From NCBI RefSeq assembly GCF_014647375.1, contig NZ_BMPB01000002.1:399146-463145 (forward strand): a DNA stretch of 64,000 bases, read 5' to 3'. Each line of letters opens with the position of its first letter. The first letter of the stretch is position 1. Positions 1-8,355 of this stretch are shown here, one piece after another. Source of the stretch: Parabacteroides faecis (GTDB taxonomy: Bacteria > Bacteroidota > Bacteroidia > Bacteroidales > Tannerellaceae). A program made the translations under genes and the position numbers. The notes under the pieces were generated by a model. The model was not told where the DNA came from and did not search any database. It was given only the letters and a program-made list of their open reading frames with translations.

Positions 1-1
1 T

Positions 2-547
2 GCTATCGAACTGAATATTTCCTGCCCGAATGTGAAGCAAGGCGGTATGGCTTTTGGAGTGACAACCTGTGGTGCTGCCGAAGTCGTGAAGGCTGTCCGC
101 AAGGTTTATCCTAAGACCCTTATTGTAAAACTTTCTCCTAATGTAACCGATATAACCGAGATAGCAAAAGCTGTCGAAGCTGAAGGTGCAGACTCTGTTT
201 CGCTGATCAATACCATGCTTGGTATGGCTATCGATGCAGAGAAGCGTAAACCTATATTATCTACAATAACCGGTGGCCTTTCCGGTCCTTGTGTAAAGCC
301 GGTTGCTCTCCGTATGGTATGGCAAACGTACAAGGCTGTGAAGATTCCTATCATCGGTTTAGGTGGTATTTCCAACTGGAAAGATGCCGTCGAGTTTATG
401 CTGGCCGGGGCTACTGCCATACAGATCGGAACTTATAACTTTATTGATCCGACTGTATCGGTAAAAGTGATCGATGGTATGAACGATTACCTCGACAGGC
501 ATGGTTTTAAGTCTGTAAAAGAGCTTATTGGGGCTTTGGAAGTATAA
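2..547 (+). CDS. pyrD: Dihydroorotate dehydrogenase catalytic subunit, 3' part
   Basis: This is the C-terminal part of a flavin-dependent dihydroorotate dehydrogenase, which oxidises dihydroorotate to orotate in pyrimidine synthesis. The reading frame is open from base 2, so the true start lies before the window. The first visible residues include NISCPN, the conserved substrate-binding motif of class 1 enzymes. Later blocks are [13 protein letters not shown], the GGLSGP phosphate loop, and the IIGLGGI and AIQIGT segments that bind the FMN phosphate at the end of the TIM barrel. These features fit the NAD-dependent 1B type (PyrDB), whose partner PyrK is often encoded just upstream; that gene is not in view. 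The C-terminus looks complete. No strong terminator follows. Confidence 0.93.
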   Translation, partial: AIELNISCPNVKQGGMAFGVTTCGAAEVVKAVRKVYPKTLIVKLSPNVTDITEIAKAVEAEGADSVSLINTMLGMAIDAEKRKPILSTITGGLSGPCVKPVALRMVWQTYKAVKIPIIGLGGISNWKDAVEFMLAGATAIQIGTYNFIDPTVSVKVIDGMNDYLDRHGFKSVKELIGALEV

Positions 548-623
548 GACTTACTATTAAACAGAAGAACTTTCTTGCTTTTTTTACGGAAGGAAGTTGT
601 TTATTGCTTGTAACATCCGGATG

Positions 624-668
624 CTACCGATCGGTAGACCCGGGTGTTATTAGGGTCAACACCCGGGT
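624..668. repeat. Palindrome plus inverted repeat downstream of pyrD
   Basis: Bases 624-637 form a perfect 14-bp palindrome (CTACCGATCGGTAG). It abuts an 11-bp perfect inverted repeat, ACCCGGGTGTT at 638-648 and AACACCCGGGT at 658-668, with a 9-base loop. A third CCGGGTGT copy lies near 686. No T-run follows, so this is not a standard terminator. The roughly 420-bp gap between pyrD and the alpha-galactosidase (548-966) holds this block, the TGATAGTT repeats and no recognisable gene. Confidence 0.6.
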
Positions 669-806
669 GTCAACCTCTTTGAGATCCGGGTGTCGATCAG
701 TTTAACTACTGACCTTTGTAAAAAAAGACAATAGGGTTTATGGAAAGCACAAGTATCGTCGGAGAACTTGCCACACGAATGATTTCGTTGATTATATTCG
801 GAAACT

Positions 807-910
807 ATGATAGTTGTATGATAGTTAAATGATAGTTGAAAATAAGAACTATCATTATGTAAAGCTTAGATTTATAGGTATTTATACTTGAAAATGATAG
901 TATGATAGTT
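807..910. repeat. Six phased ATGATAGTT repeats upstream of the alpha-galactosidase
   Basis: ATGATAGTT occurs at 807-815, 818-826 and 829-837, starting exactly 11 bp apart, so about one helical turn. A reverse-complement copy lies at 847-855 and two more direct copies at 894-902 (one mismatch) and 902-910. The third and fourth copies can pair as a 10-bp stem with a 9-base loop. The array ends about 57 bp before the GH36 start, so it could be an operator. No regulator is known for it from the sequence. Confidence 0.6.
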
Positions 911-966
911 GTTTTTCGATTTCTAAGTATGTAATGTATTTATTGTAAACCAAGTAAAATAATAGT

Positions 967-3123
967 ATGAGGAACAAATTATTTCTTTTAATCTTATTGA
1001 CGATTTTATCTATATCGTTGAAAGCCAGTGACAAAACAGTTATTCCTATTACAACGGAAAATATTAGCCTGATCTATAAAGTCGGTGATAACGGTCGTTT
1101 ATACCAATCATATTTAGGGCAAAAACTTCGTTTCAGCAGTGATATCGACCAATTGCCGATGGGTGATGAAGCTTATATTGCGCATGGCATGGAAGATTAT
1201 TTCGAACCAGCTATCCGCGTATTGCATAATGACGGCAATCCTTCCCTGCTACTGAAATATATCTCTTCCGAAACCCGGGAGTTGCAGCCGGGAGCTACAG
1301 AAACTGTCATTAAGCTGCAAGATGAAGTTTATCCCGTAATGGTAGACCTCTATTTTATAGCTTATGCCAAAGAAAACATCATCAAGACATATACAGAAAT
1401 ATCCCATCAGGAAAAAAAGCCGGTTACGCTCTATAATTATGCTTCTTCTATGTTGCATCTGAACAGCGGCAAGTATTTTCTCACGGAATTTGCCGGTGAC
1501 TGGGCACACGAAGTCAATATGACGGAACAACAGCTTTCATTCGGTAAAAAAGTTTTGGATACGAAGCTGGGAAGTCGTGCAAATATGTTCAACTCGCCTT
1601 TCTTTTTACTGGCTTTGGACGAACAGGCAAAAGAAAATGAGGGTGAAGTACTTTTCGGGACAATTGGTTGGACAGGGAATTTCCGGTTTACCTTTGAAGT
1701 CGATAACTTGAATAATTTACGTATTCTTTCAGGCATAAATAACTATGCATCAGAATATTCATTAAAACCGAAAGAAATATTCCGTACTCCTGAATTTATA
1801 TTTACTTTCAGCGCGGAAGGAAAAGGGAAAGCAAGCCGCGATTTTCACAGATGGGCTCGTAAATACCAGGTGAAAGACGGTGAGAAATCACGTCTGACAT
1901 TGTTGAACAACTGGGAGGCTACTTATTTTGATTTCAATGAAGACAAGTTGGTCGATATTATGGATGAAGCGAAATCGCTGGGAGTCGATATGTTCCTGTT
2001 GGACGATGGATGGTTTGCCAACAAATATCCGCGTAACAGCGACCGCCAGGGTTTGGGTGATTGGGATGAAACAGCAGAAAAACTGCCGAATGGCATTGGG
2101 AAATTGGTGAAAGAAGCAACCGGTAAAGGGATAAAATTCGGTCTGTGGATTGAACCGGAGATGGTAAATCCGAAGAGCGAACTGTATGAAAAGCATAAAG
2201 ACTGGGTAATTCATTTGCCGAACAGAGAAGAATATTATTTCAGAAATCAATTGGTATTGGACCTCAGTAATCCGAAAGTTCAGGATTATGTATTTGGTAT
2301 TGTGGATAATCTGATGACAAAATATCCGGGTATCGCTTATTTTAAATGGGATTGTAATAGTCCGATCACCAACATTTATTCCCCTTATTTAAAAGATCAA
2401 CAATCTCATTTGTACATAGAACATGTGAGAGGTTTATATAATGTATTGGAACGTGTAAAAGCAAAATATCCGGATCTGCCGATGATGCTCTGCTCCGGAG
2501 GTGGCGGACGTACGGATTATGAAGGATTGAAATATTTTACCGAGTTCTGGCCGAGTGATAACACAGACCCTATCGAACGTATCTTTATCCAGTGGGGATA
2601 TTCTCATTTCTTCCCGTCAAAGACAATGGCAGCGCATGTAACAAGCTGGAACAAAGGGGCTGGTGTGAAGTTTCGTACGGATGTTGCGATGATGGGTAAG
2701 TTGGGTTTCGATATCCGTATTCATGATATGACCCCGGCAGAACAGGAATATTGCAAAGGAGCTGTGAAAAACTTCAACCGTTTGAATAAGGAAATTATGG
2801 AAGGTGATCTGTACCGTCTCGTATCCCCTTATGATGGAAATCATTCGGCTGTAATGTATGTAAATGAGGCTGTAGATAAAGCTGTTCTTTTTGCTTTCGA
2901 TATCCATCCGCGATATGCTGAAAATTTACAGTCAGTGCGTTTACAGGGGTTGAATCCGGACGCTCAGTACGAGATAAAGGAGATTAATTTACTACCGAAC
3001 ACTAAATCGGTGTTGAGATGTAATGGAAAGACTTATTCCGGTGAATACCTGATGAAAGTAGGTATACCGGTATTTTCCGGCAGACAATTGGCTAGCCGGG
3101 TTATTGAGATCTCAAAAATATAA
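967..3123 (+). CDS. Secreted GH36 alpha-galactosidase
   Basis: This 718-residue enzyme should hydrolyse terminal alpha-galactosides such as melibiose and raffinose-family sugars. It starts with a hydrophobic signal peptide of about 20 residues, so it acts in the periplasm or on the cell surface. An N-terminal beta-sandwich is followed by the GH36 TIM barrel from about residue 320 (LLDDGWF near 345). The nucleophile motif is FKWDCN with Asp462, and the acid/base motif is WPSDNTDP with Asp531; SGGGGR lies between them. A C-terminal beta domain completes a normal family length. The gene stands alone, without SusCD neighbours. A repeat array (807-910) precedes it and a shared terminator hairpin follows. 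An alpha-N-acetylgalactosaminidase activity within the same clan cannot be fully excluded. Confidence 0.92.
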   Translation: MRNKLFLLILLTILSISLKASDKTVIPITTENISLIYKVGDNGRLYQSYLGQKLRFSSDIDQLPMGDEAYIAHGMEDYFEPAIRVLHNDGNPSLLLKYISSETRELQPGATETVIKLQDEVYPVMVDLYFIAYAKENIIKTYTEISHQEKKPVTLYNYASSMLHLNSGKYFLTEFAGDWAHEVNMTEQQLSFGKKVLDTKLGSRANMFNSPFFLLALDEQAKENEGEVLFGTIGWTGNFRFTFEVDNLNNLRILSGINNYASEYSLKPKEIFRTPEFIFTFSAEGKGKASRDFHRWARKYQVKDGEKSRLTLLNNWEATYFDFNEDKLVDIMDEAKSLGVDMFLLDDGWFANKYPRNSDRQGLGDWDETAEKLPNGIGKLVKEATGKGIKFGLWIEPEMVNPKSELYEKHKDWVIHLPNREEYYFRNQLVLDLSNPKVQDYVFGIVDNLMTKYPGIAYFKWDCNSPITNIYSPYLKDQQSHLYIEHVRGLYNVLERVKAKYPDLPMMLCSGGGGRTDYEGLKYFTEFWPSDNTDPIERIFIQWGYSHFFPSKTMAAHVTSWNKGAGVKFRTDVAMMGKLGFDIRIHDMTPAEQEYCKGAVKNFNRLNKEIMEGDLYRLVSPYDGNHSAVMYVNEAVDKAVLFAFDIHPRYAENLQSVRLQGLNPDAQYEIKEINLLPNTKSVLRCNGKTYSGEYLMKVGIPVFSGRQLASRVIEISKI

Positions 3124-3150
3124 GTGAAACATATTCATTCTTTAGCAAAA

Positions 3151-3188
3151 ACGGAGAGGCTGATAAGTTAAGTCTCTCCGTTTTTTTG
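3151..3188. terminator. Bidirectional terminator between GH36 and MFS genes
   Basis: ACGGAGAG (3151-3158) pairs with CTCTCCGT (3174-3181), and a run of seven T follows on the plus strand. A-rich sequence precedes the stem, so it can also terminate the convergent MFS gene on the minus strand. Confidence 0.75.
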
Positions 3189-3210
3189 TTTTCACTATAA
3201 ACTATATTAT

Positions 3211-4392
3211 TTATATTTTCCTTTTTGATAGTAAAGTGACCGACAGGGAAGCACAGCAGAGTAAGACCCCAACACCGGCTGTCCCGGCCCAACCGAACAA
3301 TTGCCAGGCTGTCCCGGAAAGAAAGGTTCCCAGTGAGCCGCCAACAAAATAAGTGGTCATGAATATGGTATTTACCCGGTTCGATGCAGCCGGACATAAC
3401 TCGAAAATGCTCGATTGGTTACTGAGCTGGATGCATTGCATGCCGATATCGATAATAATTATACCCGCAATGATGGAAGTATAAAAACTACCTCCGAAAT
3501 AAAGTAATAACCAGGATAACAATATCAATCCGCATCCCCAGAAATTAAAACATCTGACGCCTACTTTCTTTACATATTTCCCGACAAGTGATGCCGACAT
3601 GGCTCCGGCAACCCCGCAAAGTCCTAACATACCGACGACATCGCTATTGGCAAAGAAAGGGGCTTGTCCCATCTTAAATGCCAGGCATGACCACATCGCC
3701 AGAAAAGATCCGAATGCCAGTCCGGACCGGACAGCATAAATACGCAACGCCGGAAATTCTTTTACGAGGGAAAGCAAGGATTTCATCAATTCAGCATATT
3801 TCCCTTTAAAAGTCGGACGTATATCCGGTAGTACGGTGATCACGACAATACAGCAGACGATCATCAATCCGGCTGCAATGTAATACATTTCACGCCATCC
3901 GAACAGTTCTCCGACTAATCCGCTGATCACCCGCGATACCAATATCCCGGATAACAATCCCGAAACGACCAGTCCGACATTACGTCCTTTATTTTCCGGT
4001 TTGGAATAGAGGGCGGCGATAGGAATGAATATCTGCGGAATTACCGAGCAAACACCTGTGACCAGTGAAGCGATCAGGATAATATGAATATTGGGGGCCA
4101 TGGCAATGCTTAACAGCGATAGCACCAAAAGGGTAAAGTTGGTTATAATGATTTTTTTACGTTTGAACATGTCGGCTAGCGGTACCACAAACAACAGTCC
4201 CAACGCATAACCGATCTGGGTAACCATTGCGATCAGGTTGGTTGTAAATTCGGATACGTCGAGATCGCGCCGTATCATATTTAAAAGCGGTTGATTATAA
4301 TAAAGATTGGCTACCGATATACCGGCTACGATAGATAATGTCCAGAGTATCGAAGCTGGCAGACCTCCGTTTTCTTTCAATGTCTGTTTCAT
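3211..4392 (-). CDS. MFS transporter, probable drug or metabolite exporter
   Basis: This 393-residue integral membrane protein of the major facilitator superfamily has about twelve hydrophobic segments. It belongs to the 12-TM exporter-like group with an NLYYNQPLL motif in the first helix region, as in YgaY-type transporters. The loop LADMFKRKK between TM2 and TM3 is the family's conserved basic motif. Substrate cannot be inferred. The reading frame could begin 7 codons earlier at 4413, but a minus-strand -7 box (TAAATTTG, complement of 4411-4418) puts transcription start near 4404, which supports the MKQTL start at 4392. It is divergent from the mgtC-like gene and convergent with the alpha-galactosidase gene. 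Confidence 0.85.
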   Translation of the reverse strand: MKQTLKENGGLPASILWTLSIVAGISVANLYYNQPLLNMIRRDLDVSEFTTNLIAMVTQIGYALGLLFVVPLADMFKRKKIIITNFTLLVLSLLSIAMAPNIHIILIASLVTGVCSVIPQIFIPIAALYSKPENKGRNVGLVVSGLLSGILVSRVISGLVGELFGWREMYYIAAGLMIVCCIVVITVLPDIRPTFKGKYAELMKSLLSLVKEFPALRIYAVRSGLAFGSFLAMWSCLAFKMGQAPFFANSDVVGMLGLCGVAGAMSASLVGKYVKKVGVRCFNFWGCGLILLSWLLLYFGGSFYTSIIAGIIIIDIGMQCIQLSNQSSIFELCPAASNRVNTIFMTTYFVGGSLGTFLSGTAWQLFGWAGTAGVGVLLCCASLSVTLLSKRKI

Positions 4393-4530
4393 ATTTTGCG
4401 TTTGAACCGGCAAATTTACCTTAAAAAATTGAGATATAGAACCTTTTTTCTTTGTATGGAAGCTGCCTCCGGCATATAGAGATATTCAAATAATTGGTTA
4501 TATTTGCCAATAACTAAAACAGGAGAATAT

Positions 4531-5235
4531 ATGTTTGAACATCTTAATGATATATTGGAAAATACAACTATAACACCCTCAACCGCAGCTGTCAAACTAC
4601 TTGTCAGTTTCTTTCTGGGTGCTATTATCGGTATAGAACGTCAATTCCGCCGCCGTGAAGCCGGAATGCGTACATTTACACTGATCTGTATGGGATCGGC
4701 TGCCGCTATGCTCATTTCCATCTGGATACCGCAATGCTATCCTGACTTTCTGAATGGAGATCCGGGACGTATTGCTGCACAGGTACTTACCGGCATCGGC
4801 TTTCTTGGTGCCGGGGCGATCATGCAAAGTCACGGAAGCATTCACGGATTGACAACGGCTGCCTGTATCTGGGTAGTGGCCGTGATCGGTCTGGCCGTGG
4901 GAGCGGGGATGTATGTACCGGCATTGATAGGGACAGGCCTTACATTGGTTATCCTGGTCAGCCTTGAAAAGCTTGAAAAAAGAATGTTCCTGAACGGAGT
5001 GAATAAGATCCTGACAATTATTTGTACAACAGCAACACCTGACCTGAAAGCAGTTCGTAAGATATTGGAATCAAAGAATATTTATATTGTCAGTGTTTCG
5101 TTCGAATCGATCTATGAGCAGAATAAAGCGATTATCACTTATAAAGTGAATGTCAAGGCGCAGTCTTCTTATATGAATTTATTCAGCGAGATCAGGACGT
5201 TGGGGTATGTCTCTCAAATAAGATTGATGGCCTGA
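4531..5235 (+). CDS. MgtC/SapB family inner membrane protein
   Basis: This 234-residue MgtC-like protein has four to five hydrophobic helices in its first 140 residues, with the family motifs GAIIGIERQ, REAGMRTF, LTGIGFLGAGAIM and GLTTAACIW. The remaining C-terminal part is a soluble ACT-like domain. MgtC proteins are linked to Mg2+ limitation, acid tolerance and control of ATP synthase in enterobacteria; the role in Bacteroidales is not established. The ATG at 4531 has AGGAGA 5-10 bases upstream. A TATATTTG box at 4499-4506 places transcription start near 4513, which rules out the in-frame TTG at 4504. Confidence 0.9.
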   Translation: MFEHLNDILENTTITPSTAAVKLLVSFFLGAIIGIERQFRRREAGMRTFTLICMGSAAAMLISIWIPQCYPDFLNGDPGRIAAQVLTGIGFLGAGAIMQSHGSIHGLTTAACIWVVAVIGLAVGAGMYVPALIGTGLTLVILVSLEKLEKRMFLNGVNKILTIICTTATPDLKAVRKILESKNIYIVSVSFESIYEQNKAIITYKVNVKAQSSYMNLFSEIRTLGYVSQIRLMA

Positions 5236-5239
5236 GCCA

Positions 5240-5713
5240 TCAATCCAATTCGTTTTTCAGCATCCGGCCTGCTATCCGGGCAGCCGTTTCCACATATTTG
5301 CTGCAAGGGCGCTTGGCATAATATTCCGCTGTTCTAGCAGAAGGGGCAGGAGTTGTCTGGCTGGCTTCTGCGGCAGGCAAAAGACTCCGGCAGATAATCG
5401 TACCATGCTGTTCCTTAAACAATTCAGCCATTTTTTGCACCATTCCATAATTCTTTGTCCGGGCTTCCTGATCATTTTGATCCAGTACCGGATATTTGAA
5501 TCCTGCAAGCATAGCCATAGCACTGACCGTCCCGCAGACTTCCCGCATCCGGCCTACGCCGCCACCGAAAGAGACAGACATTTTCTTCGCCATATCCAGA
5601 TTCAGTTCTAAAACATCCGAATAGGCCAGGAATACGGATTGTGCACAGTTAAACCCCGATTCAAAATTTTGAACGGCGAGTTTTACACGTTCTTCAATAT
5701 CAAATTCCTTCAT
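5240..5713 (-). CDS. C_GCAxxG_C_C family redox-type protein
   Basis: This 157-residue protein belongs to the C_GCAxxG_C_C family, named for its spaced cysteines. Visible motifs are FNCAQSV (Cys23), then SFGGGVGRMREVCGTVSAMAML (Cys60), followed by ICR and CSKY cysteines in the C-terminal third. Family members are small cytosolic proteins, often fused or adjacent to oxidoreductases, and are presumed to bind a metal or cycle disulfides; no reaction is established. The gene ends 5 bp from the convergent mgtC-like gene. It lies 17 bp downstream of the Dabb gene on the same strand and is probably co-transcribed with it and serB. Confidence 0.85.
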   Translation of the reverse strand: MKEFDIEERVKLAVQNFESGFNCAQSVFLAYSDVLELNLDMAKKMSVSFGGGVGRMREVCGTVSAMAMLAGFKYPVLDQNDQEARTKNYGMVQKMAELFKEQHGTIICRSLLPAAEASQTTPAPSARTAEYYAKRPCSKYVETAARIAGRMLKNELD

Positions 5714-5730
5714 AAAGGAAGTATTAAGTA

Positions 5731-6033
5731 TTAGAATTCGTAGTCAACACATGCCCTGTCGGCTTTTACCGGGCCGATAATTCCTTTCGATACAGCTACA
5801 TGTTCAGGATGATTGGCATATGTTTTTACATCTTCGAGCGAATCGAGCTCTGTTGTCAGGATAATATCCCATGTTTCTTCCGGGTTGATATTGAAATCGA
5901 CACGGATCATACGCAATATATCGATCTTATCGATCAAAGCTTCCAGCCCCGTTTTGATTTCCTGCATTTTTGCCTGTTTATCGGCAGGAGTTGCAAACTC
6001 CGTCAGTTTAAACATTACAATGTGTCTTACCAT
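5731..6033 (-). CDS. Dabb (stress-responsive A/B barrel) domain protein
   Basis: This 100-residue protein consists of one Dabb domain, a dimeric alpha-beta barrel. It begins MVRHIVMFKLTE, where the conserved His of this family is seen, and continues with DIILTTELDSLEDVKTYANHPEH, the usual C-terminal half. Members include plant stress-response proteins and polyketide-cyclase-like enzymes, but in bacteria the function is generally unknown. It lies 16 bp downstream of serB and 17 bp upstream of the C_GCAxxG_C_C gene in a likely three-gene unit. Confidence 0.85.
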   Translation of the reverse strand: MVRHIVMFKLTEFATPADKQAKMQEIKTGLEALIDKIDILRMIRVDFNINPEETWDIILTTELDSLEDVKTYANHPEHVAVSKGIIGPVKADRACVDYEF

Positions 6034-6049
6034 AAACGCTTTTAATTAA

Positions 6050-7276
6050 TTACATTTGTTCGTCCAAATAGGAATCTTTGTATCCCAGGAAATATAATAT
6101 GCCATCCAGTCCGATCGTGGAGATTGACTGTTTGGCGGTTTCTTTTACTTTCGGTTTGGCATGGAAAGCAATTCCCAACCCGGCTATGCTGATCATAGGC
6201 AGGTCGTTCGCGCCGTCTCCGACAGCAACGGTCTGGCGTATATCTACGTTTTCCACCTGTGCGATCAACCGAAGTAATTCGGCTTTCCGTTTACCATCGA
6301 CAATATCCCCGACGTATCGGCCTGTCAATTTGCCGTCCTCGACTTCAAGCTCGTTGGCATATACATAGTCTATGTTATATTTTTGTTTCAGGTAATTGCC
6401 GAAATAGGTGAATCCGCCCGAAAGGATAGCGATTTTGAATCCGACTTTTTTAAGGATACGCATCAGACGGTCGACCCCTTCCGTTATAGGAAGGTTTTCA
6501 GCGATCTCCTGCATGACAGAGACGTCCAGTCCTTTCAGTAATGCACAACGCTGGGCGAAGCTTTCGCTGAAATCGATTTCTCCGCGCATAGCCGATTCGG
6601 TAATCGCTTTTACCTGGTCGCCGACACCGGCACGAACGGCCAATTCGTCGATCACTTCCGTTTCGATAAGCGTCGAGTCCATATCGAAGCAGATAAGACG
6701 ACGCATACGGCGATACATACTGTCCTCCTGAAAAGAAATATCCATTACCTGTTCGGAAGAAAGCTTCATAAATTCCGCTTTCATCAGTTCTTTGTCGCAA
6801 GGAGTACCACGCACAGAGAACTCGACACTGGCTTTCGGAGTACGGGCATCTTCATCCAGAGGGATACGTCCGGTCAGGCGCTTGATGTCGTCGATATTCA
6901 TTCCCTGGTCAGCAACAATACGGGTCACTCCTGCAATTTGTCTGGCAGTCAGCTTTCGTCCCAGAATGGTGATGATATACCGGTTCTTTCCTTGCATATC
7001 GACCCACTTCCTGTATTCCTGTTCCGTGATCGGGTTGAAACGGATATTTACGTCCAGCTCATAGCTTTTGAAAAGTAGCTCTTTCAGGATATCTCCCGAA
7101 TTACCTTCGCAACTCTGGAAAAGAATACCCAATGACAAGTTATTATGAATGTCAGCCTGACCGATATCGAGAATAGCCGCATTATTTTTAGCTAAGATCT
7201 CAGTAAGGGCGGCAGTGACACCCGGACGATCGGCTCCATTTATATTTAATAGTATAATTTCGTCTTTTTGTCCCAT
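6050..7276 (-). CDS. serB: Phosphoserine phosphatase with N-terminal ACT domains
   Basis: SerB removes phosphate from O-phosphoserine in the last step of serine synthesis. The 408-residue protein has two ACT-like regulatory domains (about residues 1-180) and a HAD phosphatase domain. The HAD motif I is FDMDSTLIE, with nucleophile Asp198 and acid/base Asp200. Motif II is LSGGFTYF and motif III is VAVGDGANDLPMI. The length and ACT-ACT-HAD order are usual for Bacteroidales SerB. The ATG at 7276 is chosen because a minus-strand -7 box (TACCTTTG, complement of 7295-7302) lies just upstream; the longer in-frame extension to 7348 would cross this promoter. It heads the unit containing the Dabb and C_GCAxxG genes. 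Confidence 0.95.
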   Translation of the reverse strand: MGQKDEIILLNINGADRPGVTAALTEILAKNNAAILDIGQADIHNNLSLGILFQSCEGNSGDILKELLFKSYELDVNIRFNPITEQEYRKWVDMQGKNRYIITILGRKLTARQIAGVTRIVADQGMNIDDIKRLTGRIPLDEDARTPKASVEFSVRGTPCDKELMKAEFMKLSSEQVMDISFQEDSMYRRMRRLICFDMDSTLIETEVIDELAVRAGVGDQVKAITESAMRGEIDFSESFAQRCALLKGLDVSVMQEIAENLPITEGVDRLMRILKKVGFKIAILSGGFTYFGNYLKQKYNIDYVYANELEVEDGKLTGRYVGDIVDGKRKAELLRLIAQVENVDIRQTVAVGDGANDLPMISIAGLGIAFHAKPKVKETAKQSISTIGLDGILYFLGYKDSYLDEQM

Positions 7277-7431
7277 GTTTTTTGTTTTATAAGGCAAAGG
7301 TAAACAAGTTATATACAAATTCAGGCATCCGGATAAACAAAAATTCAAATGAAATTGTTATTTTTACAGAGACGTTATATTTAATTTAGAACCTGGCAAC
7401 CTTAATAAGTCCTGACTGGCAGGCAAATGAG

Positions 7432-7956
7432 ATGAAGATTCAGTTTGAAGTTAAGGAAAAGCTGCCTGAGATTATTGCCGAAGTACGGCATTCAGACAAA
7501 TGGCAAACAAAAGTAGTGGAAAAAACGCACAGCCTTGAAAGAGTTACGATCAAAGATCCTAATTATGATTCGGAAGCCTGTGTAGAGATCTGGGAACATG
7601 AGATTCATATCCGTACGGCATGGTCTAATTATACCTACCGTATTTTCAAACGGGGTGATTCTTGTTGGTGTGAATATATCGGAGCTTATCGGGGATTACT
7701 GGAGCAGACACTGCTTCCTACGTTGACTCCCAAGTTGAACATATTGGATTCTGTCGTTATAGAGAGTTCATTGACCGGTAACAGAAAGGAAACGTTGCGG
7801 ACTTATAGTTCTGAAAACCTCAAATTGAAAAATTTCCGTCGTGATAATTTCAAGGAAGAATATAACAGAACATCGTTGCAGGACCATCCGACGGTCGTTT
7901 ATGATGAATATATCAAGGAAGGGATGCCGATGCCTTCCCCTTACGATAAAGAATAA
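7432..7956 (+). CDS. Uncharacterised cytosolic protein, 174 aa
   Basis: I do not recognise this family. The 174-residue protein has no signal peptide or membrane segment. It is rich in beta-strand-like stretches and in Trp and Tyr in the middle (VEIWEHEIHIRTAWSNYTYRIF, then CWCEYIGAYRGLLEQTLLP), and ends in a charged, proline-containing tail. The gene is monocistronic, divergent from serB across about 150 bp, and followed by a clear terminator. Codon use resembles that of its neighbours, so it looks like a resident gene. Confidence 0.7.
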   Translation: MKIQFEVKEKLPEIIAEVRHSDKWQTKVVEKTHSLERVTIKDPNYDSEACVEIWEHEIHIRTAWSNYTYRIFKRGDSCWCEYIGAYRGLLEQTLLPTLTPKLNILDSVVIESSLTGNRKETLRTYSSENLKLKNFRRDNFKEEYNRTSLQDHPTVVYDEYIKEGMPMPSPYDKE

Positions 7957-7964
7957 CAGGGAAA

Positions 7965-7995
7965 AGCCCGATGCACTCCGTATCGGGCTTTTTTT
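7965..7995 (+). terminator. Rho-independent terminator
   Basis: AGCCCGAT (7965-7972) pairs with ATCGGGCT (7982-7989) around a 9-base loop, followed directly by a T-run. It ends transcription of the 174-residue protein gene. Confidence 0.85.
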
Positions 7996-8155
7996 ATCTC
8001 CATATCTATCTAATATACATGATTATTGAGTTTATTAACCTGATTTTAGTATATAGCGAAAACTAAATTTATGTTATAAAACAACCGTTTTAGTGGATTT
8101 TTATGCGATAAAACATATAAAAAATCTTGCATTTCAGTCGATTTATGTTATATCG

Positions 8156-8188
8156 TTTGGAAGGATAGGTAATTTGCCTGTATCTTTG
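8156..8188 (+). promoter_or_regulatory. Bacteroides-type promoter of the thioredoxin-fold gene
   Basis: A -33 TTTG (8156-8159) and a -7 TATCTTTG (8181-8188) are separated by 21 bp, a full match to the Bacteroides sigma-ABfr consensus. Transcription should start near 8195, giving a leader of about 160 nt. The preceding stretch from 7996 is AT-rich and holds no gene. Confidence 0.75.
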
Positions 8189-8194
8189 CCAGCG

Positions 8195-8355
8195 TTAAAA
8201 ACAAGAAAGTGGCTCCTTAGCGAAGGAAAAGCACTTGTTTATTTCCTGAAAATCAGGAGTCGGACATAAAGATATGCAGAGGAAAGCCGACCGCAGACCG
8301 GCGAGTAGAGTGTTGAAGGGTATGTTCCGATTAAGTTTAACGTAAATATTAAATT
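8195..8355 (+). promoter_or_regulatory. Long structured 5' leader, candidate RNA element
   Basis: The leader of about 160 nt has several nested complementarities. AACAAG (8200-8205) pairs with CTTGTT (8234-8239) around an inner hairpin TCCTT/AAGGA (8214-8218 with 8223-8227). TCCTGA (8244-8249) pairs with TCAGGA (8253-8258) around an AAA loop. TCGGA-CATA (8260-8268) pairs with TATG-T-TCCGA (8321-8330), enclosing GCCG/CGGC (8286-8289 with 8299-8302). The purine-rich loop segments resemble those of structured RNAs. It matches no riboswitch class I know. It may be a cis-acting leader or an independent small RNA. Confidence 0.45.

Noticed and set aside
638-668. Terminator of pyrD
   Set aside because: The stem is strong but no T-run follows on either side.
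7277-7348. Upstream extension of SerB
   Set aside because: The extension crosses the -7 promoter box at 7295-7302 and encodes an unrelated hydrophobic stretch.
8275-8310. RNase P RNA-like segment (GAGGAAAG) in the leader
   Set aside because: The short match lacks the other conserved RNase P regions and the leader is far too short.
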